Shown: positions 1 through 9,494 of the stretch, in pieces
Layout of the letters: each line of letters begins with the position of its first letter
Position numbering within the stretch: the stretch's first letter is position 1
DNA from: Symbiodinium natans
Lineage: Eukaryota > Sar > Dinophyceae > Suessiales > Symbiodiniaceae
DNA: 50,000 bases
Direction of reading: 5' to 3'
NCBI GenBank assembly: GCA_905221605.1
Contig: CAJNDS010000048.1
Coordinates: forward strand, 67,501 to 117,500
Position numbers and translations under genes: made by a program
The notes under the pieces: generated by a model
Databases searched by the model: none
What the model was told of the DNA's origin: nothing
The model's input: the letters and a program-made list of their open reading frames with translations, nothing else

Positions 1-979
1 CCCTGAACCCTGAACCCTGACTGACAAGGCAAACGAGCTCCTTCGAATGACCAACCAGCTGTCCCTGAGCTGCCTGAGCTCAGCGTTGGGAGTTGCAGTC
101 TGTGGAGGTTAAGTGAAAGCATGCATGCAAATGCATCTTGTAAACGTGCAACGGCGCAAAATAAGTGTTCACATACATATACATACACAGTGCACTATAC
201 TTTTCTGTATATATATGTACATATGCATATACATATGCATATACATGTGCATATGCATATGCATGTCTTCCAGAAGAAGAAGACCCAACAAACAAATGCA
301 GGCCCCATGACGCACCCATCTGTATTTGTACATAGATATGCATATATGTGCATGTATTCACACACATATACATCTGTGTATAAATTGGCGTATAGACCCC
401 AAGCAAGACGACAGCGCGTCGCGAGCGTAACTTTCGAAAGTTGCGACTGTTCTGCACTTCACGAGGTTGACATGCGCATGGGACCAGGGCTGGGAGCGCA
501 TTTGCAACACCGCAAAGGGCGAATCGCCTTGGAATGCACGAGGCGAAGCCGTCCAAGAGCCCGAGAGGCCCGAGAGACAGGAAAGTGTATCCTTGCCACA
601 TTAGGGTTTAGGGTTTAGGGTTTGAACCCAGGGTTTAGGGTTTAGCACATTTTCTCAACAAGGAGCGATGCAAGCCTCAACAAGTGAACCTCAAGTCACT
701 CAGGTGTTTTGCTTGCTGCGCTCGCCTTTTGTGAACATGTCTGTGAAACACGTATGCGACCCTCAAAAACCTGCCATCCGCACCAGGAAATGGGCACAGG
801 ACACGTACCAAACCCCAAACCCTGACCCCAGACCCTGACCTCTCCACTAGCCCGGCCAGGGCGCAAAGTAAACACGCAAGGCCCAATTATCGAGATTTGT
901 TTTGGTGTCGCTCGGGGCTGTCATCCATCGCTTCCGGCATGTCCATTTTCTCATTGTAGGCTTGGTTTTAATTGAGGCG
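1..979. other. Stretch without a recognisable gene
   Basis: The stretch begins with degenerate CCCTGAA units and holds a dinucleotide-rich microsatellite (165-375) and a short TTTAGGG block (about 600-645). Open frames crossing the microsatellite are rich in His, Tyr, Met and Cys only because of the repeat, so they are not called. I see no domain, tRNA or promoter here. Confidence 0.6.
165..375. repeat. ATAC/ATGCAT microsatellite
   Basis: Alternating purine-pyrimidine sequence built of ACATAC, ATATGC and ATGCAT units with many small interruptions. It produces artificial open frames on both strands. Confidence 0.8.
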
Positions 980-1045
980 ATGGCTGAAAAACATGAGCAC
1001 CTCGGCATCCCTAAGCACTACGATGACGTCGATGACGATCGATAG
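980..1045 (+). CDS. Possible short terminal exon
   Basis: An ATG-started frame of 21 codons ends in TAG and contains a highly charged segment (MAEKHEHLGIPKHYDDVDDD). A CAG-like or TAG acceptor (…cattgtag at about 952-959) lies shortly upstream. Nothing identifies a family. The call rests on charged, protein-like composition only, and a chance open stretch of this length is quite possible. The following 300 bases (1046-1360) show nothing recognisable. Confidence 0.25.
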   Translation: MAEKHEHLGIPKHYDDVDDDR

Positions 1046-1360
1046 CTGGAGCTGGGGCAAGGCGTGCAGCAAGCAGGACCGACTCAGACCTTTTTGACAG
1101 GGTGATGTCCATCAGCATGGCATGTCAAGCCGGCAAGCTTACGAAGCACTACCTTCCATGCCTTTGTTCTGTGAGAATTTTCGCCTTGTAGCAAAGGGAC
1201 GATCGAAACCATCTTGTCGTTGCACATGTCTTTCGTAGATTTGCTTGCCTGCACAGCTCCGGCCGCCCGTTGATACTCACAAGGAGCGGAACAGCCCTGA
1301 ATCCAAAGACATTGAAACGCAGCCTCAGACAAAACAGGTTCCCCAAAACGTGAGAAGCAA

Positions 1361-1463
1361 CTTGGGATGTTCCCCCTTATGCTAACAGTCCTTAAGAGGG
1401 ATTGCAACAGGGGGTGCGCAAAAAACCCTAGTAAGGACTGTTATAGTACAAGGGGGGGCAACC
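1361..1463. mobile_element. Inverted-repeat element, family F1, full copy
   Basis: The left end reads CTTGGGATGTTCCCCCTT followed by GCTAACAGTCCTTAA. The right end is its inverted copy (GTAAGGACTGTT...TACAAGGGGGG). The interior is only about 35 bp. The same ends recur at 33692-33796 and, as halves, at 12331-12395, 34996-35050 and 44385-44446. It has no coding capacity, so it is best described as a MITE-like or introner-like non-autonomous element. F1 is my own label. Confidence 0.75.
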
Positions 1464-2249
1464 GATATCTGGTGTGTCTGCTTTCTTTTCGCTTTTCATT
1501 GCATGGGCTCCCACGGCGGGCACGGTGGTATACACTGAGAGGCTGGCCAAAGTTCCTGCATTTGGGTTGTAGTTAGTCTCGGGTTTGGGGGACTGGGGTC
1601 TAAGGTCAACATTCATAAGGTGACTACTATATTTCTGGCAGGTGAGTATCTCTCCACCTGAAACCTGAATCGCAGAAACCCTGCTGGAAGTCATGTCCCG
1701 AGGACGTGACCAGCGACAGCATGTCGCCATGTTCCCTCTGCGAAGCTGACTCGGACGCGAGAATCAACAAAGCCAGTCTGTGGTTGCTGCCACCCAGAGA
1801 GAAGGGGAGTCCTGACACCACTCCACGATGCTCAGCTGCAGTAGTTGGGTGAGGGGCGGGAGGTCTTCGGGAGGTTTTCGGGAGGTTTCCGTTAAGGTGC
1901 TAAGCTGCTAAGGGGGCGGATGAAGCTGCCGGAGGGGAACCGCAACAGAACTGGGGAACGTCAAGTTGAAGTGGAGGGTGCCGGAAGCGTTTATGGAGCA
2001 ATGTCCCCACCTACACAGCGGGCCTCTAGGTTAGTGAGCATTTTGATGGAAATGGGACATAAAGAACTCGGGGGTACGCCCTACGCCCGGGTTTCACGCA
2101 CGTTCCCCAATGAGCAATGAGCAGTTGTGCTACTGTACCGGTCTCGGAGAGCGCACAGAGGGGTGGGGTGGGGGGAGGTGCGCGTATGCGTTTGCGTGTG
2201 CGCGTGGTTGTTATTTTGATCATCGATTGAACGACGCTCCGATTTCAAA
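1464..2249. other. Stretch without a recognisable gene
   Basis: Unique-looking sequence with no recognisable domain or repeat on either strand. Short open frames exist but lack features. A GGGAGGTCTTCGGGAGG-like short repeat occurs near 1855-1890. Confidence 0.5.
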
Positions 2250-2724
2250 GTGTGTTTGTTTGTTTGTTTGTCTGTTTGTTTGTTTGTTTGCTTGTTTGTT
2301 TGTTTGTTTGTTTGTTTGTTTGTTTGTTTGCGTGTTTGTTTGTTTGTTTGTTTGTTTGTTTGTTTGTTTGTTTGTTTGTTTGTTTGTTTGTTTGTTTGTT
2401 TGTGTGTGTGTGTGTGTTTGTTTCTTTGTTTCTTTGTTTCTTTGTTTGTTTCTTTATTTCTTTGTTTGTTTGTTTGTTTGTTTGTGTGTTTGTGTGTTTG
2501 TGTGTTTGTTTGTTCGTTTGCGTGCTTGTTTGTTTGTTTGCTTGTTTGTGTGTTGGTGTGTTTGTGTGTCTGTGTGTTTGTGTGTTTGTTTGCTTGTGTG
2601 TTTGTTTGCTTGCTTGCTTGTTTGCTTGTGTGTTTGTTTGTGTCTTTGTGTCTTTGTTTGTTTGTTTGTTTGTTTGTTTGTTTGTTTGTTTGTTTGTTTG
2701 TTTGTTTGTTTGTTTGTTTGTTTG
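2250..2724. repeat. (GTTT)n microsatellite, left part
   Basis: About 475 bp of GTTT units with GTGT, CTTG and TCTT variants. The tract resumes directly after the retrotransposon at 10872, so it was one tract of roughly 770 bp before the insertion. The Cys/Val/Leu/Phe-rich open frames here are artefacts of the repeat. Confidence 0.95.
2720..2724 (+). repeat. Left copy of presumed target-site duplication
   Basis: GTTTG directly precedes the 5' LTR and GTTTG directly follows the 3' LTR (10872-10876). Five bases is the usual copia duplication length. Because the target is itself a GTTT repeat, the match cannot be distinguished from the repeat unit. Confidence 0.5.
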
Positions 2725-2926
2725 TGTGAAATTATAATCACACTTTTCCTCCCCAGATGAGCCCTACTCATGATCTGCCACTTTGGTGGCTCAAGCACAA
2801 CTTTGCCCAGAGAGAAAAGGCCGAGGCATCATAGGAACTTTGCAGTTCAAGGAGTTGAGGTTGGCTGAGGTTGCACGATCACTTTAGGGTTGTTTGTGTA
2901 GACTTTGGCTACCTCGCAATTTCGCA
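2725..2926 (+). repeat. 5' long terminal repeat
   Basis: The repeat starts TGTGAAATTATAATCACAC and ends CTCGCAATTTCGCA, so it has TG...CA termini and is 202 bp long. It matches 10670-10871 without a visible difference. The first 20 bases form an imperfect palindrome (GTGTG...CACAC) with an AT-rich ATTATAAT core that could serve as a core promoter. A GCCAC-TTTG-GTGGC hairpin followed by TCAAG lies at 2777-2795. Six ACTTT motifs occur in it. Confidence 0.93.
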
Positions 2927-2940
2927 TGGTAGCGGAGCTG
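2927..2940 (+). promoter_or_regulatory. Minus-strand primer-binding site
   Basis: TGGTAGCGGAGCTG begins at the base after the LTR. It is the complement of a tRNA 3' end reading CAGCTCCGCTACCA. Copia elements generally prime from initiator tRNA-Met, whose PBS often begins TGGTA. Assignment to that tRNA is an inference, because the host tRNA is not in this window. Confidence 0.8.
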
Positions 2941-2962
2941 AAAGCTCTAGGACTTTGGTAGA

Positions 2963-5900
2963 ATGGCAGCTTTAGGAGAAGATGGTGACTTTGCAGGAAA
3001 GCTTAGGCTTCCTCTCCCAGACAACTTTTCCGGTCAGCCTGCAGACTGGGAAGAATGGTCATGGAACTTTAAAGCGTACATTTCGATGTTCGAAGCAGGC
3101 GCAGTGACTTTGCTCGACAATGCCGAAGCTTTGACAACCGAGTTCACAGATGCACACCTTGAAGTAACTTTGGACACAGGTGATGTGGATGTTGATGCAA
3201 CGCGTAGTCGTGTACTTTTCAGTCGCAAGCTGCACTATCTACTTTCCCAGCTTGTGAAGGATTCGGCGAAACTTGTCGTTCGTCAGAACGTCGGGTCGAA
3301 TGGCTTTGAGACCTGGAGAAGACTTTTCAACAAGTTTGCCTTGCCTGATGCAACCAGGTCGACAGCTTTGCTCACGCAACTTTTGGATTTCAGGTTTGGT
3401 CCAAACACGTTTGAGCAGGACTTTAACGTTTGGGAAACAATCAAGGTGAAGTACGAGAAACAGGCAGGTCAAGCTTTGCCAGATGGTGTTTTGGTAGCTA
3501 CTTTGCTGAACAAGACAACAGGAGCTTTGCAGCAGCATCTTCGCTTGAACGCCAAAACTTTGCAAACGTATGAGCAGGTTCGCGAGGTCATCTTGGAGTA
3601 CTACAGGTCTAGACTTTTGGTGAATCCGTTAGCGCAGACCTCTGCCTCGGCCACTTTCGCAGGAGGCGGACAAGCGCCCATGGACATTGGGTATCTAGGA
3701 AAGGGCAAAGGAAAGAAAGGAAAAGGAAAAGGAAAGGGCAAAGGAAAGAAAGGAAAAGGAAAGGACTTTGGTCCCATGAAAGGCAAAGGAAAAGGCAAGA
3801 AAGGCCCCCACTGGAACTTTTTCGGAAGTTTGAAAGGAAAGAGCAAAGGCAAAGGAAAGAACTTTGGTTCGTCGTCGGGTGCTTCGGCATCGTCGAGTGC
3901 CTTGTGCTGGACATGTGGTAAGTCAGGTCACTTTGCTAGCAAGTGTCCGCTGAACAGAGTGAATGCTGTTGAGGGAGAAGAGAGTGAACTTTACGGTCTC
4001 CAGGAAGAAGAGTCTTACTTTGGTGAGGCCCCTTGGGACGACTGGTCTGAGTGGACAGTCGGAGCACTTTTCGATGAGAGTTGGGAGTCATGGGATGACT
4101 CACTTTGGGATTCCTCGTGGGATTCCTGGGACTGGTATTCGTATCAGGACTCTGCAGGTTGGAATGAGTGGTGGCCTGAAGCCACCTCCTCAAAGGAGAC
4201 TTTGTCACCGCAACAGCCTCAGAAGCCTAAGGAAGAGTCAACTTTGCAGCATGGAGCTCAGCAGGCTCCAGTTTCAGCTGTCACTATGACAGCCCCTCCA
4301 GGACTTTCCAAGGCAGCGCCCAAACCTAAGGCCAAGAGCTCACTTTCCCCGAGCTCGTTCTTGATGTCGGCACTCGTGCTTGGCAACTTTGGTGTTGGTC
4401 AGGCGTTTGGTTTTGAAGGCATGTTGACTGGTGATGTTGACTTTTCGTATGGCGAGAAGCGTGCGACCTTTTCGTCGGTTGGCATGGCGCCGTTGGAAAC
4501 CTTTTCGCTGAACCGAAACGACTCGGTGCCTCAGAAACTTTTCAGTGTGTACGATCTTGGAGTGTCGAACCTGAACACAACATTCCGGGATCATGCTTTG
4601 GAGGAACATTTGGTTGCAGCCACCTTTGACGAGAATGAGCCCTGGGTACTTTTTGATTCAGGAGCAGCGACCCATTGCTGTCCTCAGGACTTTGCTTCGG
4701 AGTGGCCGCTTTTGCCACTTTCAGGGAAGCCACCGCCTTTGAGATCCATTTCGGGTCAACCCTTGACGGTTTACGGTAGAAGGCTTGTGAAGCTTGACTT
4801 TGACGGTCAGCCTTGCTTTCTTCACTTTTACGTATGCGACGTACCGTACTGTGTGGTTTCGGTTGGAAGACTTTTGAGACAAGGATTTCAAGTGACGATG
4901 ACAAGAGAGTCTCAGGTACTTTCAACCCCTGATGGAAGCCAAGTTCCAATAGTCAGACAAGGGTCACTTTTGTTCCTTCGACCTACTTTGGGAGCTTTCA
5001 ACAAGGATGAGTTTGTTGAAGTTTGCAACCTTCTTCACGACTCTAATGAACACGGCACTTTGATTGCTCCAACCCAGTTTAACCCTGTTTACTACAATGC
5101 TGACCGTTGGGAACTTTCGGGTAACACCCTCACAAGAATCCACAAAAGATCTAGAGCGACTTTCTTTTCTCCTGAAGGGACGAAAGATAGGCCAGTCGAG
5201 CTCGAGTCCTTAGCTGATGAGCGTGTCACTTACCTTACGTACGAAGATGGCAGAAAAGAAACTTTGCACGATAACTGGCGAACGTCTAAGGATCCCAAAG
5301 GGAAGTCTTCTGGACGCTTTGTTGGTCGTACTGTCTTTAAACTTTCCTCCAAATCCACGGGTCGTAGACTCGCTGGCAAGCAGTCAACTTTTCCCCAACC
5401 TGTCCCAAAAGCCCTTGCACAACCGCAAGACACTTTAGCAGAAAAGCCTAGACCACCAAAGGACCATTCCGCAGAGGACACTTTCCGTCTGCGTTTGGCG
5501 CAGGCCGCTTCGGGCACTTTGCCTGACTTCCAGAAGGCCCTGGTGGAACAGCTTTCGGAGAAGGACCCTGCAACTGGAGAAGCCTTCACGCACGACCGTT
5601 GGCTGAACTTTCAGTTGTTCTGGGTTCGTGTGCACTACGTGTCTCGGAACACTTTGTATGTGCCAGAAGACCCACACTTTGAAGAAGAATTGGGCAATGC
5701 GCGCATGACTTTGATCATGCGTCCTGATGCAGAGCCAACGTGGCACTTTGACTTGTGGCGCAAATACGGCGCGCAGGAAGTGACGCAAAACTTTGTTGGC
5801 GCTACTTGCTTTGAGAAGTTGCCACTTGAAGCCTTTGAAGCAGAGCCAGCTCAGCCAGAGTACTTGGCTCAGAGGCCGAAGGGCTTGAAGCAGCCCGGCG

Positions 5901-8900
5901 AACCAACTTTAACAGAAAGGCTGGAGCATGAGCTCACTCACTTGCCGTTCAAGCCGTGGTGTGAAATTTGTTTGAAAGCTAAGAGCAGGCAGGCTCACAG
6001 TAAGAAACTTTCGTTGAGACAGCCCGTCCTGCAGATGGACTTTAGCTTTCTTTCAGATAAGCCTGGTGAGGAACAGGTCACCATACTTAACGTTGTCGAT
6101 GTTCTCTCGAACATGGCACTTTCAGTGGTGATTCCCACAAAGGCTCGCACACCGTACTCCCATGCAGAGTTGAGACGCTTTGTTCTAGAAACCGGACGTA
6201 CTTTCGGAATCTTGCAATGCGACCCAGAGCCAGTTTTGAAAGCCATCGCGGAAGCTGTAACAGGCGAAGTCGGTGGACTTTCCTTGCGGAGTACCCCGAC
6301 AGGCTGGAAGCAAGCTCAGGGTTCCGTTGGAAACATGCAAGCAACTTTGTATGGACAGATCAAGGCTTTGCGGCTTGAGCTTTTGCAGCGTTACCAAGTT
6401 GATCTGTCGGTTCACTCAGCGCTTTTCACTTGGCTTGTGCGCCACGCGCAGTGGCTTGTCAACCGTTACCTTTGCAACGCTGCTGGCACTACTGCTTTTG
6501 AGAGACGCTGGGGAAAGCGGTACAACGGCTTCATATGCCGCTTTGGAGAGACCGTACTTTTCCGAAAACAGCGTGTCAACAAAGGCAAGCCGGCTTTTGA
6601 GCGTGGCATTTGGCTTGGTAAAGACACAGAGTCGGAGCAACACTTTGTCGCTGACTCTCGCGGGGTTTACAAGACGCGTTCCTTGAAACGCCTCCCCCCC
6701 ACCCAGCAGTCAGACGTGGCACTTTTGCAGTCGGTTACCGCGCGTCCTTGGGACCCAACCGGTGCAAAGGTGGAAACGGACTCCTTCATCTTTCCGATGC
6801 AGCAGTCCGAGGAGGCGACAAACCCAGCTTTGCCACCGTCTGGGCAACTTTCTGCTCCTCCTGAAAAAGGCAATGATGTGCCAAACTATGAACTTTCAGA
6901 CCCAGAGTTGGAAGAAGCTTTGGGCTTAGATGGCACAGAGCCTGTTCCGGCTCGTGACGATCTTTCGGACCTTCCGGAAGATTACTTTTCTGATGTAGAG
7001 CAAGAACCGCCCTTGCCTCCGCCTGAGTTTGAGCCTCCACGCTTGACTTTGGATGAGCAAACTGCAAATGCAGCGCAAGCAAGGTCGAGTACAGACGCAG
7101 CTTTGCCTCAGCCCCCTGGTTCGAGGCCGCGACTTTCTGACGAGTCGCCCGCGTCACCGACCAAGCGTAGCACAGAGACTTTTGACGTTGGAACGACTAA
7201 GGTGCAGAGGATCAACGCGGTGACTTTCTACAGCGGTAGGAAGCGCATACCCAAGCCACTTTGTTACCTTCGTGTTGCTGCAGTCACAACCAAGAACGAC
7301 CTTGAAGTTCCTGTAGCAATAAACCAGGATGAAAAAGAACTTTTGCTGATGAAGACCCTGGAAAACCCGTACTTGTGGTATGAAACCGAGTTTCCGCTCG
7401 TTGAAGAAGTAGAAGGGATGAAAAAGGAGATGAAGTCTATGACGACTTTCGATGTTTTCGAAGAAGTTCACTACAAGGACATTCCCCAAGCACGTTTAGA
7501 CAAGGTCATTTCGACGCGGTGGGTTAAGGTCCGCAAGTCCGACGGCACTGTGCGCTGTCGACTTGTAGTTCGAGGCTACACGCAAGAAGTCAATGACAAG
7601 GATGAGACTTTCGCCTCGACGCCTTCGCTCACCACCTTGAAGCTTTTGCTTACTTTGGCTGTAGCCAGAGGATGGCACATAGCAGTGGGTGACATTTCCA
7701 CAGCTTTCTTGCACGCTGCTGTGGATGATGACTTTTACGTCATACCCCCGCTCGAGTTTTACCCAGATGGCTGCACGCTTTGGAAGTTGAAGAAGGCGCT
7801 TTATGGTCTTAAGCACTCTCCAAAGCTTTGGCAAGAGCACTTTGCGTCAGTCATGAAGAAGAATGGCTTTCGCAGGGTCAAGTCAGACCCAAACCTTTAT
7901 GTGCATGAGACCAAGCAACTTTACGTGCTTGCTTATGTTGACGACCTCATGTTCTTTGGTTCAAAACCAGATGTTGAACTTTCGGTCGCGGAGTTGCAGA
8001 AAGACCTGTTGTTGAAGATGACAGGCACTTTGGACGAAGGTCAATCGGTGACTTTCCTTGGCCGTGAGCTTCAAAGAACGAACGACGCCGTACTTGTTGG
8101 CATGAACCCTGCGTACATTGATCGTATGCTTGAGGCGGCAGGACTTTCAGGTTGTAAGTCAGTCCTTGCTCCGGGCACAGACACTTTGCGAAAGCAGTTG
8201 AATGTTGAGCCTCTGGACGCGGAAGCGCACAAGCGCTACCGGCGCATCGTAGGCCAACTTTTGTGGCTTTCGAGTGTACGCCCAGACATCATGTATGCAG
8301 TAAAGGAGCTCAGTCGAGGACTTTCAGCCCCGACCTCAGAGCATGAAGCCAAGGCCAAGCACCTTTTGAAATACCTTGCTGGTACGAAGAACTTTTCGCA
8401 ACGTCTCCAACCTACCCTACAACTTTCCCCACAACACAAAGCCATAGACATCAACGTTTACGTGGATTCCGATTGGGCTGGCTGCGCAGACAGCCGTAGA
8501 TCCACTTCGGGTGTGTCACTTTTCATGTTGGGTGCGAACATTTTGTCGCACAGTAGGACGCAAGCTACGGTAGCACTTTCGAGTGGGGAAGCCGAGCTGT
8601 ACGCGATAGGCTCAGGAACCGCTGATGCACTTTTCCTGAAGTCTCTGATCGAGGAGGCGAAACTTTTCCCGAAAGCCAACCTTTGTATCTGGACCGACTC
8701 CAACGTTGGTAAAAGCATAGTTTCGCGCTTTGGGGCATCCCGTAAGACGAAGCACGTGGAGCTTCGCTTTCTTTACGTTCAAGAACTTGTTGCCTCAGGT
8801 ATGGTGCGTGTAAAGAAAGTGTTGGGAACTTTGAACCCAGCTGATATCTTGACGAAGTATGTTCCCAAAGAAACTTTGCACAGGCATCTGCCTACTTTTG

Positions 8901-8914
8901 GTTTTCCACTTTGA
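2963..8914 (+). CDS. Ty1/copia Gag-Pol polyprotein
   Basis: A single frame of 1,983 codons encodes all retrotransposition proteins. Gag spans about residues 1-330, with a Gly-Lys tract (about 245-300) and a CCHC zinc knuckle, CWTCGKSGHFASKC (C315, C318, H323, C328). A Trp/Asp-rich segment follows (about 357-406). The protease has DSGA with D565. An HHCC-like zinc motif ends in CEIC (C1000, C1003). The integrase core shows D1026 and D1087, but residue 1123, exactly 35 residues later, is Gly where Glu is expected. Reverse transcriptase has D1577 in VGDIS and YVDD at 1658-1661. RNase H has D1835, E1876 and D1912. The ATG lies 36 bases after the LTR, and the fused frame without a frameshift is typical of copia. 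ACTTT occurs in all three codon phases. Confidence 0.96.
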   Translation: MAALGEDGDFAGKLRLPLPDNFSGQPADWEEWSWNFKAYISMFEAGAVTLLDNAEALTTEFTDAHLEVTLDTGDVDVDATRSRVLFSRKLHYLLSQLVKDSAKLVVRQNVGSNGFETWRRLFNKFALPDATRSTALLTQLLDFRFGPNTFEQDFNVWETIKVKYEKQAGQALPDGVLVATLLNKTTGALQQHLRLNAKTLQTYEQVREVILEYYRSRLLVNPLAQTSASATFAGGGQAPMDIGYLGKGKGKKGKGKGKGKGKKGKGKDFGPMKGKGKGKKGPHWNFFGSLKGKSKGKGKNFGSSSGASASSSALCWTCGKSGHFASKCPLNRVNAVEGEESELYGLQEEESYFGEAPWDDWSEWTVGALFDESWESWDDSLWDSSWDSWDWYSYQDSAGWNEWWPEATSSKETLSPQQPQKPKEESTLQHGAQQAPVSAVTMTAPPGLSKAAPKPKAKSSLSPSSFLMSALVLGNFGVGQAFGFEGMLTGDVDFSYGEKRATFSSVGMAPLETFSLNRNDSVPQKLFSVYDLGVSNLNTTFRDHALEEHLVAATFDENEPWVLFDSGAATHCCPQDFASEWPLLPLSGKPPPLRSISGQPLTVYGRRLVKLDFDGQPCFLHFYVCDVPYCVVSVGRLLRQGFQVTMTRESQVLSTPDGSQVPIVRQGSLLFLRPTLGAFNKDEFVEVCNLLHDSNEHGTLIAPTQFNPVYYNADRWELSGNTLTRIHKRSRATFFSPEGTKDRPVELESLADERVTYLTYEDGRKETLHDNWRTSKDPKGKSSGRFVGRTVFKLSSKSTGRRLAGKQSTFPQPVPKALAQPQDTLAEKPRPPKDHSAEDTFRLRLAQAASGTLPDFQKALVEQLSEKDPATGEAFTHDRWLNFQLFWVRVHYVSRNTLYVPEDPHFEEELGNARMTLIMRPDAEPTWHFDLWRKYGAQEVTQNFVGATCFEKLPLEAFEAEPAQPEYLAQRPKGLKQPGEPTLTERLEHELTHLPFKPWCEICLKAKSRQAHSKKLSLRQPVLQMDFSFLSDKPGEEQVTILNVVDVLSNMALSVVIPTKARTPYSHAELRRFVLETGRTFGILQCDPEPVLKAIAEAVTGEVGGLSLRSTPTGWKQAQGSVGNMQATLYGQIKALRLELLQRYQVDLSVHSALFTWLVRHAQWLVNRYLCNAAGTTAFERRWGKRYNGFICRFGETVLFRKQRVNKGKPAFERGIWLGKDTESEQHFVADSRGVYKTRSLKRLPPTQQSDVALLQSVTARPWDPTGAKVETDSFIFPMQQSEEATNPALPPSGQLSAPPEKGNDVPNYELSDPELEEALGLDGTEPVPARDDLSDLPEDYFSDVEQEPPLPPPEFEPPRLTLDEQTANAAQARSSTDAALPQPPGSRPRLSDESPASPTKRSTETFDVGTTKVQRINAVTFYSGRKRIPKPLCYLRVAAVTTKNDLEVPVAINQDEKELLLMKTLENPYLWYETEFPLVEEVEGMKKEMKSMTTFDVFEEVHYKDIPQARLDKVISTRWVKVRKSDGTVRCRLVVRGYTQEVNDKDETFASTPSLTTLKLLLTLAVARGWHIAVGDISTAFLHAAVDDDFYVIPPLEFYPDGCTLWKLKKALYGLKHSPKLWQEHFASVMKKNGFRRVKSDPNLYVHETKQLYVLAYVDDLMFFGSKPDVELSVAELQKDLLLKMTGTLDEGQSVTFLGRELQRTNDAVLVGMNPAYIDRMLEAAGLSGCKSVLAPGTDTLRKQLNVEPLDAEAHKRYRRIVGQLLWLSSVRPDIMYAVKELSRGLSAPTSEHEAKAKHLLKYLAGTKNFSQRLQPTLQLSPQHKAIDINVYVDSDWAGCADSRRSTSGVSLFMLGANILSHSRTQATVALSSGEAELYAIGSGTADALFLKSLIEEAKLFPKANLCIWTDSNVGKSIVSRFGASRKTKHVELRFLYVQELVASGMVRVKKVLGTLNPADILTKYVPKETLHRHLPTFGFPL

Positions 8915-9494
8915 GAAAGACAGAAAGAAGAGAGAGTGTGAGAGGAGAGAAACACGTACTTTTGCGGACATGTCACTCTTGGTGTGTGTGTACAGTCATG
9001 TCACTTTTCATGTCTTCCATGTCACTTGTGCTGTCTTGTGCGGACATGTCACTTTTGCAGACATGTACTTTGCAGTGCTGTGCAGTGCAGACGTGTACTT
9101 TGCAGTCATGTTCAGTCATGTCAACTTTCGGCGCATTCGGCGCACTCGGCTCGCGTACGCGCGCGCAACCTTTTCAGTTTTCAGGCACGAAACCTTCGCC
9201 GCCACGCGCGAACGCGCGCACTTTCTCCACGCGAACTCGCGCTGTTCAGGCGCATTTTAACTTTAGTCTTTTAATGTACATAAATTCGACCCCAGCCAAC
9301 TTTGACCTTGCGGGGTGTTCGGGGTTTCTTTGGCGTTTGTGGTTTACTTTGCCTCGCGCCCCTCTGGTGCTTCTCTCGAAACACTTTGATGCTCTTGTGC
9401 GCCCGCGCGCCATGGCACTTTAAAGGTGTGAGACGTCCAGAGACAGTTCTCGCAACTTTGCACGCGGTGGAGCCGCGCAGCAGACTTTGAGGCG
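8915..9494 (+). other. Spacer with ACATGT/ACTTT repeats
   Basis: A non-coding region between the two frames of the retrotransposon. From 8958 to 9130 it is built of loosely repeated ACATGTCACTTTTGCAG-like units, followed by GC-rich sequence with CGCGCG runs (9130-9250). ACTTT continues at the same density as in the coding part. It may contain a promoter or splice acceptor for the downstream frame, but no specific signal is recognisable. Confidence 0.6.

Noticed and set aside
80-618. Two long overlapping frames on opposite strands near the window start
   Set aside because: Both owe their length to the ATAC/ATGCAT microsatellite. Composition is Tyr/His/Met-rich and no family is visible.
2110-2798. 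Long Cys/Val/Phe-rich frames and a Thr/Lys/Gln-rich reverse frame
   Set aside because: They are translations of the (GTTT)n tract in every phase and carry no independent coding signal. The same applies to 10792-11317 and 29311-30112.
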